In this document: positions 1 to 10,345 of the stretch, in pieces
Layout: each line of letters begins with the position of its first letter
Numbering within the stretch: the stretch's first letter is position 1
NCBI RefSeq assembly: GCF_000281975.1
Contig: NZ_AKKE01000125.1
Coordinates: 1 to 64,000 of the forward strand
Direction: 5' to 3'
Length of the DNA stretch: 64,000 nt
Source of the DNA: Novosphingobium sp. AP12
GTDB taxonomy: Bacteria > Pseudomonadota > Alphaproteobacteria > Sphingomonadales > Sphingomonadaceae
Notes under the pieces: model-generated
Database searches by the model: none
Told to the model about the DNA's origin: nothing
The model's input: only the letters and a program-made list of their open reading frames with translations
Program-made: the position numbers and the translations under genes

Positions 1-1
1 C

Positions 2-73
2 GAGGATGATCCACGGGATATGACGCGACATTATAAGCCTCTCTGGGATATCTTTGGCCGCGGGCTATTTTAG
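2..73 (+). CDS. C-terminal end of an unidentified protein cut by the window edge
   Basis: An open frame enters from the left edge and stops at TAG (71-73). The visible 23 residues end in the aromatic-rich tail WDIFGRGLF, which looks like a natural C-terminus. It would be convergent with the leftward hut operon. No family can be named from so short a piece, and it may be chance coding. Confidence 0.3.
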   Translation, partial: EDDPRDMTRHYKPLWDIFGRGLF

Positions 74-109
74 ACGGTAGTGTCGCGGCAGCGCGGGGTA
101 AAATCACCG

Positions 110-131
110 TTTGATCAATAGGGAGATCAAA
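110..131 (-). terminator. Short inverted repeat at the end of the hut operon
   Basis: Perfect 7-bp arms (TTTGATC / GATCAAA) around an 8-nt loop overlap the hutD stop codon at 127-129. Read leftward, the stem is followed by CGGTGATTTTACC, a weak T-rich tail. It is the only hairpin seen at the operon end, so it is a candidate weak terminator; the stem is A/T rich and not convincing alone. Confidence 0.3.
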
Positions 132-660
132 TCCTACCGGTAAAGGTCACGATAATTGCAGGTCCCCCAGCTAGGATAGGCTCGGCGTATTTCACGCAGT
201 CATGTGTATCAAGCTGGTGTGACGAAACCGTCTGCGGGGCCAGGGCCACCAAAAACCCTGCTGAGGGGGTCTGCATACCAAGCGTGAGCCTGCTCATCCG
301 CACCGCATGGTGCGAGCGCCTAGCCATCGCATTCAGATCAAGCACCGGCCTGCCGACAGGTTGGCCGTAAACCGCTATCCCACCGTCGAACTCCGCAGGT
401 GCGCTTCGACTGTCAAGTTGCGCGTCAATCCCTTTACCCGAAAGCGCCAGTGTCCCCTCCAGCACCGCCAGTGTCCGATTGATGCCGGGAAATAAGGAGA
501 ATGAACCCGGGGCAGTCACCTTGGCCATGCTTAGCCGCCAGAGAAAGTCGTCCATGCTTGCCCCTGGCGGGAACACGGCAATTTCTAGCGTCGTCCCGCC
601 GCCGTTCTTCCATGGCACTGCGAGGCAATCGACGGCCCGGATGACGGTTACAGTGCTCAC
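127..660 (-). CDS. hutD: HutD family protein
   Basis: HutD is a small cupin-like protein encoded in many hut operons. Its biochemical role is unsettled, and in Pseudomonas it has been proposed to limit hut expression. The family-typical WKNGGG motif is at about residues 17-22, in the usual N-terminal place. I chose the GTG start at 660 because it overlaps the hutU stop (TGA 657-659) by four bases, giving 177 aa, normal for the family; a longer upstream reading would only repeat hutU sequence in another frame. It is the last gene of hutI-H-G-U-D and should be controlled with it. Confidence 0.88.
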   Translation of the reverse strand: MSTVTVIRAVDCLAVPWKNGGGTTLEIAVFPPGASMDDFLWRLSMAKVTAPGSFSLFPGINRTLAVLEGTLALSGKGIDAQLDSRSAPAEFDGGIAVYGQPVGRPVLDLNAMARRSHHAVRMSRLTLGMQTPSAGFLVALAPQTVSSHQLDTHDCVKYAEPILAGGPAIIVTFTGRI

Positions 661-2324
661 CCCAGAATGCCCGGCAGATCGAGGCCCTTCGCCTCGGCGC
701 AATCCCTGGCGATGTCGTAGCCCGCGTCGGCGTGGCGCATGACGCCGGTGGCGGGGTCGTTCCACAGCACGCGCTCAAGCCGCGCCGCCGCTTCGGGCGT
801 ACCGTCCGCCACGATCACCATGCCCGAGTGCTGCGAGAAGCCCATGCCGACGCCGCCGCCGTGATGCAGCGAGACCCATGTCGCACCGCTGGCGGTGTTG
901 AGCAGGGCGTTGAGCAGCGGCCAGTCGCTCACCGCGTCCGAACCGTCCTTCATCGACTCGGTCTCGCGATTGGGCGAGGCGACCGAGCCGCTGTCGAGAT
1001 GGTCGCGGCCGATCACGACGGGGGCCTTCAGCTCGCCGCTCGCGACCATCTCGTTGAAGGCGAGGCCGAGGCGTTGGCGATCGCCCAGGCCCACCCAGCA
1101 GATGCGTGCGGGCAGGCCTTGGAACTGGATCTTCTCGCGCGCCATGTCGAGCCAGTTGTGCAGGTGCGCGTTGTCGGGCAGCAGCTCCTTCACTTTGGCG
1201 TCGGTCTTGTAGATGTCCTCGGGATCGCCAGAAAGCGCGGCCCAACGGAACGGGCCGACGCCGCGGCAGAACAGCGGGCGGATATAGGCGGGGACGAAGC
1301 CGGGGAAGTCGAACGCGTTCTCGACGCCCTCGTCGAGCGCGACCTGCCGGATGTTGTTGCCGTAGTCGGTGGTGGGAACCCCCGCCGCCTGGAAATCGAG
1401 CATCGCACGCACGTGCTGCGCCATCGAGGCCTTGGCGGCCTTGGCGACTGCTTCGGGCTCGCGCTCGCGCCGCTCGATCCATTCGGCGACCGTCCAGCCG
1501 GCGGGCAGGTAGCCGTTGACCGGATCGTGCGCGCTGGTCTGGTCGGTGAGCAGATCCGGGCGGATGCCGCGCGCATAGATCTCGGGCAGCAATTCCGCGG
1601 CATTGCCGAGCAGGCCGACCGAAAGCGCCACCTTGTCGGCGTTGGCCTTCTCTATGATCGTCATCGCCTCGTCGATCGAGTTCGCGGCGACGTCGAGGTA
1701 GCCGGTGCGCAGACGCATCTCGATGCGGCTCGCCTGGCATTCGATGGCAAGGCACGAGGCCCCCGCCATCACCGCCGCCAGCGGTTGTGCGCCGCCCATG
1801 CCGCCGAGGCCGGCGGTCAGCAGCCACTTGCCCGACAAGTCGCCGCCGTAATGCTGGCGGCCCATCTCGACGAAGGTCTCATAGGTGCCCTGAACGATGC
1901 CTTGCGTGCCGATGTAGATCCACGAACCGGCGGTCATCTGGCCGTACATGGCGAGGCCGCGCTTATCGAGTTCGTTGAAATGCTCCCAGTTCGCCCAGTG
2001 CGGCACGAGGTTGGAGTTGGCGATCAGCACGCGCGGCGCATCGGCATGGGTGCGGAACACGCCGACCGGCTTGCCCGATTGCACCAGCAGCGTCTCGTCG
2101 GCTTCGAGGCGGCGCAGCGTCTCGACGATCTTGTCGTAGCTGGCCCAGTCGCGCGCGGCGCGGCCGATGCCGCCGTAGACCACCAGCTCCTCGGGCCGCT
2201 CGGCGACGTCGGGATGGAGATTGTTCATCAGCATGCGCAGGGGCGCTTCGGTGAGCCAGGACTTGGCGGAAAGCTCGGTGCCGGTGGCGGGCTTGATGAC
2301 GCGAGTGTTGTCGATACGGGACAT
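657..2324 (-). CDS. hutU: Urocanate hydratase
   Basis: Second step of histidine breakdown: urocanate plus water gives 4-imidazolone-5-propionate, using tightly bound NAD+ as electrophile, in the cytoplasm. The 555-aa length matches the family. Visible hallmarks are the conserved N-terminal region ([20 protein letters not shown]), the glycine-rich NAD-binding stretch [14 protein letters not shown] near residue 170 and the active-site cysteine in [13 protein letters not shown] near residue 409. It starts at ATG 2324, five bases from the hutG stop, and its end overlaps hutD. The long open frame on the opposite strand is a GC-bias shadow. Confidence 0.98.
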   Translation of the reverse strand: MSRIDNTRVIKPATGTELSAKSWLTEAPLRMLMNNLHPDVAERPEELVVYGGIGRAARDWASYDKIVETLRRLEADETLLVQSGKPVGVFRTHADAPRVLIANSNLVPHWANWEHFNELDKRGLAMYGQMTAGSWIYIGTQGIVQGTYETFVEMGRQHYGGDLSGKWLLTAGLGGMGGAQPLAAVMAGASCLAIECQASRIEMRLRTGYLDVAANSIDEAMTIIEKANADKVALSVGLLGNAAELLPEIYARGIRPDLLTDQTSAHDPVNGYLPAGWTVAEWIERREREPEAVAKAAKASMAQHVRAMLDFQAAGVPTTDYGNNIRQVALDEGVENAFDFPGFVPAYIRPLFCRGVGPFRWAALSGDPEDIYKTDAKVKELLPDNAHLHNWLDMAREKIQFQGLPARICWVGLGDRQRLGLAFNEMVASGELKAPVVIGRDHLDSGSVASPNRETESMKDGSDAVSDWPLLNALLNTASGATWVSLHHGGGVGMGFSQHSGMVIVADGTPEAAARLERVLWNDPATGVMRHADAGYDIARDCAEAKGLDLPGILG

Positions 2325-2329
2325 GGAGG

Positions 2330-3142
2330 TCAGGCTTCCTGAAAGGCGAAGGCGCGGGCGGCTTCGATGATCTGGACAAGGGTCGCGGTGAGGAAGGCGG
2401 CGCGGGCGGCGTCGAAGGCGGGGGGCCAGTTGGCCTCGCTCGGCGTTTCGGGCTCGTCCATGTAGCCGCGAATGGCGAGTTCTATCTGGATCGCGTGGAC
2501 GCCGTTTTCGGGGCGGCCGTAGTGGCGCGTGGTCCAGCCACCGCGGAACCGCCCGTCAAGGACGTGGCTTTCGCCGCTGGCCTTGCAGACGGCCTCGACG
2601 GCGGCGGCAAGCGCGGGATCACACGTGGCGCCGCCGTTGGTGCCGATGTTGAACTGCGGCAGTTCGCCCTCGAACAGGCGCGGCACGTGGCTGCGGATCG
2701 AGTGGGCGTCGTACAGCACGACGCGCGGATGAGCGGCGCGAAGGCGGTCGATCTGCGCCTGCAGGGCGGCGTGGTACGGATCGAACCAGAGCGCGCGGCG
2801 GCGAGCGATCTCGACCTCGTCCGGCACGGCGTCGGCGTAGAGCGGTTCGCCGTCGAACGTCGTCGTCGGGCACAGTTCGGTCGTCGCCTGGCCCGGATAG
2901 AGCGAGGCGCCCGAGGGATCGCGGTTCACGTCGATCACGCTGCGCGAGATGCCCGTCGCCACCAGCGTCGCGCCAAGGTCGGCGGCGAAGGCGTAGAGGT
3001 CGTCGACCCACCAGTCGGCATCGCGCCGCGCCAGCCAGGGCGAGCGGAAGGCGCCTGCGACGTCCGCCAACCCGCTACCGATGTGCGGGAAGGCGACGAT
3101 CAGCGGCGCGTCGCCTTCAGTGACCTTGAGCCAGTCGCTCAT
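2330..3142 (-). CDS. hutG: N-formylglutamate deformylase
   Basis: Last step of the HutF branch: N-formyl-L-glutamate is hydrolysed to glutamate and formate. The protein (270 aa) carries the N-formylglutamate amidohydrolase fold signs: [10 protein letters not shown] at residues 13-22, a DLYAFA segment, the metal-site-like [14 protein letters not shown] region near residue 145, and the [11 protein letters not shown] block near residue 200. Its ATG (3142) overlaps the hutH stop as ATGA, which implies translational coupling. The presence of hutF across the divergent promoter supports this enzyme rather than formiminoglutamase, which bears the same symbol in other bacteria. Confidence 0.93.
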   Translation of the reverse strand: MSDWLKVTEGDAPLIVAFPHIGSGLADVAGAFRSPWLARRDADWWVDDLYAFAADLGATLVATGISRSVIDVNRDPSGASLYPGQATTELCPTTTFDGEPLYADAVPDEVEIARRRALWFDPYHAALQAQIDRLRAAHPRVVLYDAHSIRSHVPRLFEGELPQFNIGTNGGATCDPALAAAVEAVCKASGESHVLDGRFRGGWTTRHYGRPENGVHAIQIELAIRGYMDEPETPSEANWPPAFDAARAAFLTATLVQIIEAARAFAFQEA

Positions 3143-4668
3143 GCCACACCCGGCAGCGCACCACCGGCCGCCGCGACGAGCGCGCCTGTGCGGATCAGCG
3201 CATTCGCCGCTTCCATGTCGGGGTGGAAATGGCGGTCGTCCTCCAGCGCGGGCACCACTTCGCGCAAGGCCGCGCGGGCGGCTTCGAGCGCGTCGCTGGA
3301 GGCGAGCGGGGCGTGGAAGCCGATCCCCTGCACCGAGGCGAGCAGTTCGATGCCGATGACCGCGAAGCCGTTTTCGGCCATTTCCAGCAGGCGGCGCGCG
3401 CCGTGGGCGGCCATCGAGACGTGGTCTTCCTGGTTTGCAGAAGTCGGGATCGAATCGACGCTTGCGGGATAAGCGCGCTGCTTGTTCTCGCTGACGAGCG
3501 CGGCGGCGGTGACTTGCGGGATCATGAACCCGGAGTTGAGTCCGGGGCGCGGCGTCAGGAACGCGGGCAAGGCGGAGAGCGCGGGGTCGACCAGCATGGC
3601 GATGCGGCGCTCGGCGATCGAGCCGATCTCGCAGATCGCCAGCGCGATCATGTCGGCGGCGAAGGCGACCGGCTCGGCGTGGAAGTTGCCGCCCGACAGC
3701 GCCTCGTCGGTCTCGGGGAAGATCAGCGGGTTGTCTGAGACGCCGTTGGCCTCGATCTCCAGCGTCGTCGCCGCCTGGCGCAGCAGGTCGAGCACCGCGC
3801 CCATCACCTGGGGCTGGCAGCGCAGGCAGTAGGGATCCTGCACCCGCGCATCGTTCTCGAGATGGCTGGCGCGGATAGCGCTGCCCGCCATCAGATCGCG
3901 CAAGGCGTCGGCGACTTCGATCTGCCCCTTCTGTCGGCGCAGCGCGTGAATGCGCGGATCGAACGGCGTGTCCGAGCCCTTCGCTGCTTCGGTCGACAGC
4001 GCGCCGGTGACGAGCGCTGAGCGGAACAGCAGCTCGGTCTCGAACAGGCCGGCCAGCGCGTTGGCGGTGGAGAACTGAGTGCCGTTGAGCAGGGCTAGAC
4101 CTTCTTTAGGACCGAGTACGGTGGGCTGGAGGCCCGCCTTGCGCAACGCTTCGGCCGCCGTCAGGCGCTCGCCCTCGTAAAAGATTTCGCCCACGCCGAT
4201 CATCGTCGCGGCCATGTGCGAAAGCGGCGCCAAGTCGCCGCTCGCGCCGACCGAGCCCTGGCACGGCACCACCGGGGTCAGGCCCTTTCCGAGCATCGCT
4301 TCGAGCAGCGCCACCGTCTCGGGCCGCACCCCCGAAGCACCTTGCGCCAGGCTTGCGAGCTTGAGCGCCATCATCAGCCGGATCACCGGCGCCGGCGAAG
4401 GCGCGCCCGTGCCCGCCGCGTGGCTGAGCACGATGTTGCGCTGGAGCGTCGCCAAATCCTTGCCGCCGATCCGCACGCTGGCGAGCTTACCGAAACCGGT
4501 GTTGATGCCGTACACGGGCTCACCTTTGGCAAGAATGCGCGACACGGCAGCTGCGCTTTCGGCCACGAGCGGGGCGCAGGCGGGATCCAGACGGATGGTG
4601 GCACCGCGATAGACGCTGCGCCAGTCCCCAAGCGGAACCTCTCCGGGGACAAGCAGGATCGTGTTCAT
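3139..4668 (-). CDS. hutH: Histidine ammonia-lyase
   Basis: First step of the pathway: L-histidine is deaminated to trans-urocanate and ammonia in the cytoplasm. The catalytic MIO group forms from the Ala-Ser-Gly triad visible in [14 protein letters not shown] at residues 142-144. Other family blocks are [10 protein letters not shown], the LLNGTQ segment and [15 protein letters not shown]. The start is ATG 4668, which overlaps the hutI stop (TGA 4665-4667) as ATGA and gives 509 aa, the usual length; a longer in-frame reading to 4746 would lie inside hutI. It sits between hutI and hutG, both translationally coupled. Confidence 0.97.
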   Translation of the reverse strand: MNTILLVPGEVPLGDWRSVYRGATIRLDPACAPLVAESAAAVSRILAKGEPVYGINTGFGKLASVRIGGKDLATLQRNIVLSHAAGTGAPSPAPVIRLMMALKLASLAQGASGVRPETVALLEAMLGKGLTPVVPCQGSVGASGDLAPLSHMAATMIGVGEIFYEGERLTAAEALRKAGLQPTVLGPKEGLALLNGTQFSTANALAGLFETELLFRSALVTGALSTEAAKGSDTPFDPRIHALRRQKGQIEVADALRDLMAGSAIRASHLENDARVQDPYCLRCQPQVMGAVLDLLRQAATTLEIEANGVSDNPLIFPETDEALSGGNFHAEPVAFAADMIALAICEIGSIAERRIAMLVDPALSALPAFLTPRPGLNSGFMIPQVTAAALVSENKQRAYPASVDSIPTSANQEDHVSMAAHGARRLLEMAENGFAVIGIELLASVQGIGFHAPLASSDALEAARAALREVVPALEDDRHFHPDMEAANALIRTGALVAAAGGALPGVA

Positions 4669-5861
4669 TGACCACTCCAGATTCGGGCATGGAGCGGATT
4701 GAAGCCCATGCGATAAACGAGTTCGGCGGGACGCTCGACGTCCCAAATGGCAAGGTCGCAGCGCTTGCCGGCTTCCAGGGTGCCCCGGTCGGCCAGGCCG
4801 AGCGCGCGTGCCGCGTTACGGGTGACGCCTGCCAGGCATTCGGCAACGGTGAGGCGGAACAGCGTCGCGCCCATGTTCATCACCAGCAGCAGCGAAGTGA
4901 GCGGCGACGTGCCGGGATTGCAATCGGTCGCCAGCGCGATCGGTACCCCGGCGGCGCGCAGCGCCTCGATCGGCGGCAGCCTCGTCTCGCGCACGAAGTA
5001 GTAGGCGCCGGGCAGTAACGTCGCGACGGTGCCCGACGCGGCCATTGCCGCAATGCCGGTCTCGTCGAGAAATTCGAGATGGTCGGCCGACAGCGCGCCA
5101 TGATGAGCTGCCAGCGCTGCTCCGTGCAGATTTGACAGTTGCTCAGCATGGAGCTTTACCGGGAGGCCGTGGCGGGCGGCGGCGCTGAACATGCGCTCGG
5201 TCTGGGGGGGCGTAAAGCCAATCCCCTCGCAAAAGGCGTCAACGGCATCGGCGAGCCCGAGGGCGGCAATTTCGGGCAGGACCTCGTCGCACAGCATCGT
5301 GACGTAGGCATCCGCATCGCCTGCATATTCCGGCGGCAGCGCATGGGCGCCCAGAAACGTGGTGGCCACGCTGACCGGGCGTTCGCTGCTTAGCCGCCGG
5401 GCGGCCCGCAGCATACAGATCTCCGTTTCACGATCGAGGCCGTAACCGGACTTGACCTCCACCGTGGTCACACCTTCGGCGATCAGTGCGTCGAGCCGGG
5501 GCAGGGCAGAGGCTACCAGTTCGGCCTCGTTTGCGGCACGGGTGGCCCGCATGGTGGAGACGATACCACCGCCAGTCCGTGCTATCTGTTCATAGGAAGC
5601 GCCGTCGAGGCGCATCTCGAACTCGGCCGCGCGGTCGCCGCCGTGGATCAGATGGGTGTGGCAGTCGATCAGCCCGGGGGTGATCCAGCGGCCCTCGCAA
5701 TCGACAACGCGTGGGGCATCGAGACCGGGCGCATCGTCGACGGCACCGGCGTAGACGATTTTGCCGTCGCTCGCTGCGATTATGCCGCGCTCGACCACGC
5801 CGATGCCATCGCCGACCATCGTGGCAAGCCGGGCATCCTTCCAGATCGTATCGCACCGCAT
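4665..5861 (-). CDS. hutI: Imidazolonepropionase
   Basis: Third step: 4-imidazolone-5-propionate is hydrolysed to N-formimino-L-glutamate. It belongs to the amidohydrolase superfamily; metal ligands are visible as H68 and H70 in [10 protein letters not shown], the later LHAEQLS and SADHLEFL histidines, and the [11 protein letters not shown] aspartate. I chose ATG 5861 (398 aa), which matches family length and leaves an 85-bp divergent promoter region before hutF. The open frame continues upstream to 6128, but that would overlap hutF. It is the first gene of the leftward hut operon and is probably controlled through the operator at 5913-5922. Confidence 0.95.
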   Translation of the reverse strand: MRCDTIWKDARLATMVGDGIGVVERGIIAASDGKIVYAGAVDDAPGLDAPRVVDCEGRWITPGLIDCHTHLIHGGDRAAEFEMRLDGASYEQIARTGGGIVSTMRATRAANEAELVASALPRLDALIAEGVTTVEVKSGYGLDRETEICMLRAARRLSSERPVSVATTFLGAHALPPEYAGDADAYVTMLCDEVLPEIAALGLADAVDAFCEGIGFTPPQTERMFSAAARHGLPVKLHAEQLSNLHGAALAAHHGALSADHLEFLDETGIAAMAASGTVATLLPGAYYFVRETRLPPIEALRAAGVPIALATDCNPGTSPLTSLLLVMNMGATLFRLTVAECLAGVTRNAARALGLADRGTLEAGKRCDLAIWDVERPAELVYRMGFNPLHARIWSGQ

Positions 5862-5912
5862 GATCAGCCCCTCGCTTGCCCGTCCCAATGTGATTGCACC
5901 GTTCGGATTTAA

Positions 5913-5922
5913 TGTATAGACA
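5913..5922. promoter_or_regulatory. Putative HutC operator between hutI and hutF
   Basis: TGTATAGACA lies in the 85-bp divergent region between the hutI and hutF starts. The same ten bases recur at 8068, 8994 and 25222. HutC repressors are known to bind TGT-N4-ACA-type palindromes in Pseudomonas hut promoters, and two HutC-family genes lie nearby. Assignment to HutC is an inference. Confidence 0.75.
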
Positions 5923-5946
5923 AAAAGTGAAGCGAGGAGCAGATTC

Positions 5947-7326
5947 ATGACGGAAAGTTGGGGCGTCACGCGCAAAGTATTGTTTTTCCAACATCTTCTA
6001 CTTCCGCATGGATGGGCCCGAGATGTGCGCGTTGCGCTTTCCGGCGGCCGGATCTCCGCTGTCGAAATGAACGTGGAACCTTCGAATTCGGACGAACGGC
6101 ACGCATGTGGCTTGCCGGGAATGCCCAACCTGCATAGTCATGCCTTCCAGCGCGGAATGGCAGGGCTGGCAGAGCGGCGCGGCCCGTCCAACGATAGTTT
6201 CTGGACCTGGCGCGAGATCATGTACCGCTTCGTCGATCGCATGACGCCGGACGATGTGAGCGCCATTGCCGCGCTCGCTTATATAGAGATGCTGGAGAGC
6301 GGCTTCACACGCGTTGGTGAGTTCCACTATCTGCATCATGACCGTGGGGGACTTCATTTCGCTGACATCGGTGAGATGAGCGGTGCGTTGATGGCGGCAG
6401 CGTCCGCCAGCGGAATCGGCATGACCTTGCTTCCCGTCCTCTACAGCCATTCAGGGTTCGGCGGGCAGCCGCCACAGCTAGCCCAAGCCCGCTTTATCCT
6501 GGACGTCGACGGCTACGCGCGCCTGCTCGATTCGGCTGACGGCCATGCGCGAAGCCTTCCCGATGCGGTGGTCGGCGCTGCGCCGCACAGCCTGCGTGCC
6601 GTCTCCCGAGAGCAGTTGCGCGATCTCGAGGCGCTGGTGAAAGGCCGCCCGATCCACATCCACATCGCCGAGCAAGTGAAGGAAGTGGACGACTGCCTTA
6701 CCTGGAGCGGTCAACGTCCGGTCGAGTGGCTATTGGATCACGCTGAGGTCGATGCGCGCTGGTGCCTCATCCATGCCACGCACATGACCGACGCGGAGAC
6801 GAGGGCGCTGGCCCATAGCGGCGCGGTTGCAGGGCTTTGCCCGATCACCGAGGCAAATCTCGGCGATGGGCTGTTTCCCGTCGAGACTTTCCTCGATGCG
6901 GGCGGTCGGTACGGCGTTGGTAGCGATTCCAACGTGTTGATCGACTGCGCCGAGGAACTTCGGCTGCTGGAGTATGGGCAGCGGTTGACGCGGCGCGCCC
7001 GCAACGTGATGGCGCGCGGTGCCGGGCGCTCGACCGGCGGGGACCTTTACGCCGGCGCGCTCGCGGGCGGCGCTGCGGCGTTGGGCATCGGAGGCGGCAT
7101 CGCAGTGGGTCTGCCGGCCGATATCGTCAGCCTCGACCTCGATCATCCAGCGCTCGCTCACCGGCAGGGCGATGCCATAACCGACAGCTTCGTCTTTGGG
7201 GCGGGCAGGTCGGCTATCGACTGTGTCTGGCGTCATGGCGCCAAACTGGTTAGCGACGGGCGGCACCGTATCCGCGACCAAGCAATCCGGGATTACCACC
7301 GCGTGCTCGAAAGACTGATCGCATGA
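5947..7326 (+). CDS. hutF: Formimidoylglutamate deiminase
   Basis: Converts N-formimino-L-glutamate to N-formyl-L-glutamate and ammonia, feeding HutG. It is an amidohydrolase: the first metal motif is H63/H65 in [10 protein letters not shown], then HIHIAEQ near residue 238, HATHM near 277 and VGSDSN near 325. Length (459 aa) fits the family. A GAGGAG ribosome-binding site sits before ATG 5947. It is divergent from the hutIHGUD operon and its stop overlaps the next regulator gene by four bases (ATGA), so the two are co-transcribed. With HutG it forms the two-step deiminase/deformylase branch. Confidence 0.96.
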   Translation: MTESWGVTRKVLFFQHLLLPHGWARDVRVALSGGRISAVEMNVEPSNSDERHACGLPGMPNLHSHAFQRGMAGLAERRGPSNDSFWTWREIMYRFVDRMTPDDVSAIAALAYIEMLESGFTRVGEFHYLHHDRGGLHFADIGEMSGALMAAASASGIGMTLLPVLYSHSGFGGQPPQLAQARFILDVDGYARLLDSADGHARSLPDAVVGAAPHSLRAVSREQLRDLEALVKGRPIHIHIAEQVKEVDDCLTWSGQRPVEWLLDHAEVDARWCLIHATHMTDAETRALAHSGAVAGLCPITEANLGDGLFPVETFLDAGGRYGVGSDSNVLIDCAEELRLLEYGQRLTRRARNVMARGAGRSTGGDLYAGALAGGAAALGIGGGIAVGLPADIVSLDLDHPALAHRQGDAITDSFVFGAGRSAIDCVWRHGAKLVSDGRHRIRDQAIRDYHRVLERLIA

Positions 7327-8036
7327 CCATGTCGCTTCACGAACTGATCCGGTCTGATTACGAATCCCGGATCATCGGAGGGTTCCTGGCGCCCGGCGAT
7401 CGCCTGCCGACCGAACAGGCCCTAATGCAGACCTATGGATGTTCGCGCATGACCGTGAACAAGGCGCTCTCGAAACTCCTTTCTGCCGGGCTCATCGAAC
7501 GCCGCAAAAAGGCGGGAACCTTCGTCGCGAAGCCGAAGGTCCACTCGATGGTGCTCGACGTTCCCGATATCGCCGTGCAGGTCCACGAACGGGGTCAGGC
7601 CTACGCCTATCGTCCGCTTCGCCGACTAGTACGGCCGCCGGGGGAGGACGAGGAGGAAAGGCTGCTTGCCGCATCCGGTATGCTAATGCAGATCGATGGC
7701 TTGCACATCGCCGATGGCGCGCCGCTTGGCGCCGAGTTCCGTCTTGTCAGCACTGATGCGGTCCCTGCGATCGTCGATGCCGACCTCGATACCTTGCCAC
7801 CGGGTTCCTGGCTCCTTCAACAAGTGCCATGGACCGAAGCGGAGACGCGTATCTCCGCGGTAGGCGTCGCGGGCGATGAGGCGCGCTGGCTGGAGGTCTC
7901 TGCCGGCACGCCTTGCTTGTGCGTGGAGCGCCGCACTTGGCGCGGAGAGGAACGGATCACGTACGTACGCCAGCTTTTCCTTGGCCATGCCTACGATATG
8001 GTGGCGCGCTTTGGACCCGGTGCGCCTCACGGATGA
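7323..8036 (+). CDS. HutC-family GntR transcriptional regulator (first of two)
   Basis: A 237-aa GntR/HutC protein: an N-terminal winged helix-turn-helix (about residues 5-70, with RLPTEQALMQTYGCSRMTVN) and a C-terminal UTRA effector domain (about 90-230). UTRA domains in this family bind small ligands; HutC itself answers to urocanate. Translation is coupled to hutF. It differs markedly from the next gene, a more classical HutC, so the two may answer to different ligands or sites. The operator at 8068-8077 lies just downstream, between the two genes. Which of the two represses hut cannot be told from sequence. Confidence 0.88.
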   Translation: MTMSLHELIRSDYESRIIGGFLAPGDRLPTEQALMQTYGCSRMTVNKALSKLLSAGLIERRKKAGTFVAKPKVHSMVLDVPDIAVQVHERGQAYAYRPLRRLVRPPGEDEEERLLAASGMLMQIDGLHIADGAPLGAEFRLVSTDAVPAIVDADLDTLPPGSWLLQQVPWTEAETRISAVGVAGDEARWLEVSAGTPCLCVERRTWRGEERITYVRQLFLGHAYDMVARFGPGAPHG

Positions 8037-8067
8037 TGGCAGGCGCGTCGACGATATCTGGCTGACC

Positions 8068-8077
8068 TGTATAGACA
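8068..8077. promoter_or_regulatory. Putative HutC operator upstream of the second hutC
   Basis: TGTATAGACA, identical to the site in the hutI/hutF promoter, lies 62 bp before the start of the second HutC-type gene. This placement fits autoregulation and an internal promoter separating the two regulator genes. Confidence 0.65.
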
Positions 8078-8139
8078 AGCTTCCGGCTGCACGATAATCC
8101 AACGGATCGACGACAGGCACGTCGCTGGAGGAAGTTGGG

Positions 8140-8862
8140 ATGTCGGCAACGGGCGCGGCTGCAATGGTACCGCTCTATGAGCAAGTGAAGGCGCATGTCC
8201 TGCGCATGATAGGTTCAGGTGAACTGCAGGCATTCAGTCGAGTGCCATCCGAAAATGAACTCGTGCGCCTGCTCAACGTCTCGCGGATGACCGTCAACCG
8301 GGCCCTCAATGACTTGGCGTCGGAAGGCGTCCTTACTCGCACTGCCGGCGTCGGGACGTTTGTAGCTGAGCAGTCGGTGAGAGCGCACCCGCTCCAGATC
8401 AACAACATCGCCGAGGAAATTCGCCGGCGTGGTCATCGCTATCACGCAGAAGTATTGCTGCTAGAGTTGGCGTGTGCCGACCAGGCCCTTGCTCGCGAGT
8501 TCGGGGTACATCCCCAGGCGCCGCTTTTTCACAGCATCGTGTTGCACCATGAGAACGAGCGCCCAATCCAGATTGAGGATCGCTATGTAAATCCGGTGGT
8601 CGCGCCGGACTATATGTCGGCAGACTTCACCGTCGAGACCCCGAACGAGCATTTGGTGCGCGTCGCGCCGTTGCAACGGGCGGAACATGTGGTGCGCGCC
8701 GCAAACCCTGACCCGGACCAGGCACAATTGCTCGACATGGCCCCCGGCGAGCCGTGCTTGGTTCTGCGCCGGCGAACGTGGACGAACGAGATCGTCGCTT
8801 CGTTCGCGACGCTGCTTTATCCCGGGTCGCGGTATGAGTTCGCGGGTCGCTTCACGGTCTGA
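8140..8862 (+). CDS. hutC: Histidine utilisation repressor HutC (second HutC-family gene)
   Basis: A 240-aa GntR-family repressor with the classic HutC signature: a winged helix-turn-helix with PSENELVRLLNVSRMTVNRA and GVGTFVA, then a UTRA domain beginning PLQINNIAEEIRRRGH and ending near FAGRF. In known systems HutC represses hut genes and is released by urocanate. An operator copy 62 bp upstream suggests negative autoregulation, and more copies before hutI/hutF, the RidA operon and the TonB receptor suggest a wider regulon. The ATG at 8140 follows a GGAGGAAG ribosome-binding site. Confidence 0.9.
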   Translation: MSATGAAAMVPLYEQVKAHVLRMIGSGELQAFSRVPSENELVRLLNVSRMTVNRALNDLASEGVLTRTAGVGTFVAEQSVRAHPLQINNIAEEIRRRGHRYHAEVLLLELACADQALAREFGVHPQAPLFHSIVLHHENERPIQIEDRYVNPVVAPDYMSADFTVETPNEHLVRVAPLQRAEHVVRAANPDPDQAQLLDMAPGEPCLVLRRRTWTNEIVASFATLLYPGSRYEFAGRFTV

Positions 8863-8983
8863 GCAGCTAGTAATCGCTTGCGTATTTATTAGGCATCCAG
8901 TGCTCCGACCTCCACATATTGCCTGATACGCAGGCAGGTTGTCAGAAAGTTGCAACCTAACTCCCGAAACCAGCAATTCTTGC

Positions 8984-9012
8984 TTGACATACCTGTATAG
9001 ACAGGGCTGTTT
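8984..9012 (+). promoter_or_regulatory. Promoter with embedded HutC-type operator before the RidA/ABC operon
   Basis: A TTGACA -35 box (8984-8989) is followed by a 17-nt spacer that contains CCTGTATAGACAGG (8992-9005), then a weak -10 (CTGTTT, 9007-9012). The core is identical to the hut operator, and the extended site is a nearly perfect 14-bp palindrome. A repressor bound here would block RNA polymerase. The layout is mirrored upstream of the TonB receptor at 25213-25241. Confidence 0.7.
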
Positions 9013-9137
9013 GAGTGGCTCTTGCGGAACGCAGGGCACCTCATTGTAGCCGGTTAGATGGCGATTGCCGGAAGTCACGAGGCTGCTCCATGCGTGCCGA
9101 CGGCCGGCCCGGCGCCGCGATCTAGGAGTCATCAGGG

Positions 9138-9596
9138 ATGAAAGTACTATCCTGCGCCGCTGCTCTGCTGCTGCTGTGCGCTACCGGCCCATCGCTGGCG
9201 AAAACGGCCTCGGGTATCGTAGAGACGCCTACCGCTCCGGCGGCTATCGGGCCCTATTCCCAAGCGATCGATACCGGCACACTGGTGTTCGTTTCGGGTC
9301 AACTCGGTCTGTCGCCCCAGGGTACCATGGCTTCCGGCGATACTGCAGGACAATCCCGCCAGGCGCTTGAGAACATCAAGGCAATTCTCGCCGCGGCGGG
9401 ACTGACGATGAATGATGTCGTTCAGACTCAAATATATCTTCTCGACCTTGGTGACTTCGCGGCCGTCAACGACATCTACGCAGGCTATTTCAAGCGCGCG
9501 CCGTCCCGCGCGACCGTACAGGTCGCGCGGCTACCGCGCGATGGCCGCATAGAAATTTCAGCGATCGCCGTTCGGCCAGAGCGGTCTCGTCACTAA
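9138..9596 (+). CDS. RidA (YjgF/YER057c) family protein with signal peptide
   Basis: RidA proteins hydrolyse reactive enamines/imines released by PLP enzymes. This 152-aa copy is unusual because it begins with a clear Sec signal peptide (hydrophobic stretch about residues 5-20, cleavage near PSLA) and should act in the periplasm. The RidA core follows, with AIGPYSQAI, VFVSGQLGLSP and the RATVQVARLP segment holding the conserved arginine. It is the first gene after the operator-containing promoter. The exported PLP enzyme encoded five genes downstream is a natural partner for deaminating the product; this is inference. Confidence 0.85.
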   Translation: MKVLSCAAALLLLCATGPSLAKTASGIVETPTAPAAIGPYSQAIDTGTLVFVSGQLGLSPQGTMASGDTAGQSRQALENIKAILAAAGLTMNDVVQTQIYLLDLGDFAAVNDIYAGYFKRAPSRATVQVARLPRDGRIEISAIAVRPERSRH

Positions 9597-9628
9597 CATT
9601 GAAACTGATTAAATCTCATGGGGGCAAC

Positions 9629-10345
9629 ATGAACGATCGAACAATTCTCGACATTCAAGGCGTTACCAAAAGCTTCCGAAAGTCTAAGGCGGTCGATACT
9701 CTCGACTTGCGCATTGGCAGCGGGGAGATTTATGCGCTGCTCGGCCCAAATGGCGCAGGCAAGACGACCACGATCAACATGGTCCTGGGTTTCATCGAGC
9801 CCAGTTCAGGTACGATCCTCGTGGATGGTTTGAACGTCGCGGAGAATCCGATCAAGGCGCGTTCACGGATCGCATACTTGCCCGAGATGGTGGCGCTGTA
9901 TCCAACGCTAACGGGTATCGAGAATCTGCACTATTTCGCCCTGTTGGCGGGAAAGGATCTCGACGAGCCGACTTGCCGCCAACTGCTGGCCGAAGCGGGG
10001 CTGCAAACCAACGCCCACGACCGCCGCGCGGGCGACTATTCCAAGGGAATGCGCCAGAAAGTGGGTGTCGCGGTCGCCAAGGCTAAGGATGCCTCGCTTC
10101 TGCTCTTCGACGAGCCCACGTCGGGACTCGACCCGTCCGCCTCCTCCGAATTTTACGCGATGCTGCGCGACCTCGCGGGGAAGGGAATGGCGATCCTTCA
10201 GACCACCCACGACATCTGGCGTGTGCACGAAGCCGCCACGCACATCGGCATCCTGCGCGCCGGGGTTCTCGTGGAGGAAATCGACCCGCGTTCGACCACG
10301 CCCGCGGACCTCGAGCGAATCTACGTCAACAGGCTTGCAGCATGA
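9629..10345 (+). CDS. ABC transporter ATP-binding protein
   Basis: Cytoplasmic ATPase for the two permeases that follow. Walker A is GPNGAGKTTT at about residues 39-48, the signature is YSKGMRQKVGVA, and Walker B is LLLFDEPTSGLDP. Of the ABC subfamilies this is the CcmA/NatA-like group that pairs with ABC-2 permeases. I chose ATG 9629 because GGGGG precedes it at good spacing; an in-frame TTG at 9599 would add ten residues. The 3' end overlaps the first permease gene by four bases. The substrate cannot be read from the sequence. Confidence 0.92.
   Translation: MNDRTILDIQGVTKSFRKSKAVDTLDLRIGSGEIYALLGPNGAGKTTTINMVLGFIEPSSGTILVDGLNVAENPIKARSRIAYLPEMVALYPTLTGIENLHYFALLAGKDLDEPTCRQLLAEAGLQTNAHDRRAGDYSKGMRQKVGVAVAKAKDASLLLFDEPTSGLDPSASSEFYAMLRDLAGKGMAILQTTHDIWRVHEAATHIGILRAGVLVEEIDPRSTTPADLERIYVNRLAA

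Noticed and set aside
732..2342. 536-codon open frame opposite hutU
   Set aside because: It is a GC-rich antisense shadow of a certain gene: composition is Arg/Ala/Gly-heavy with no family features.
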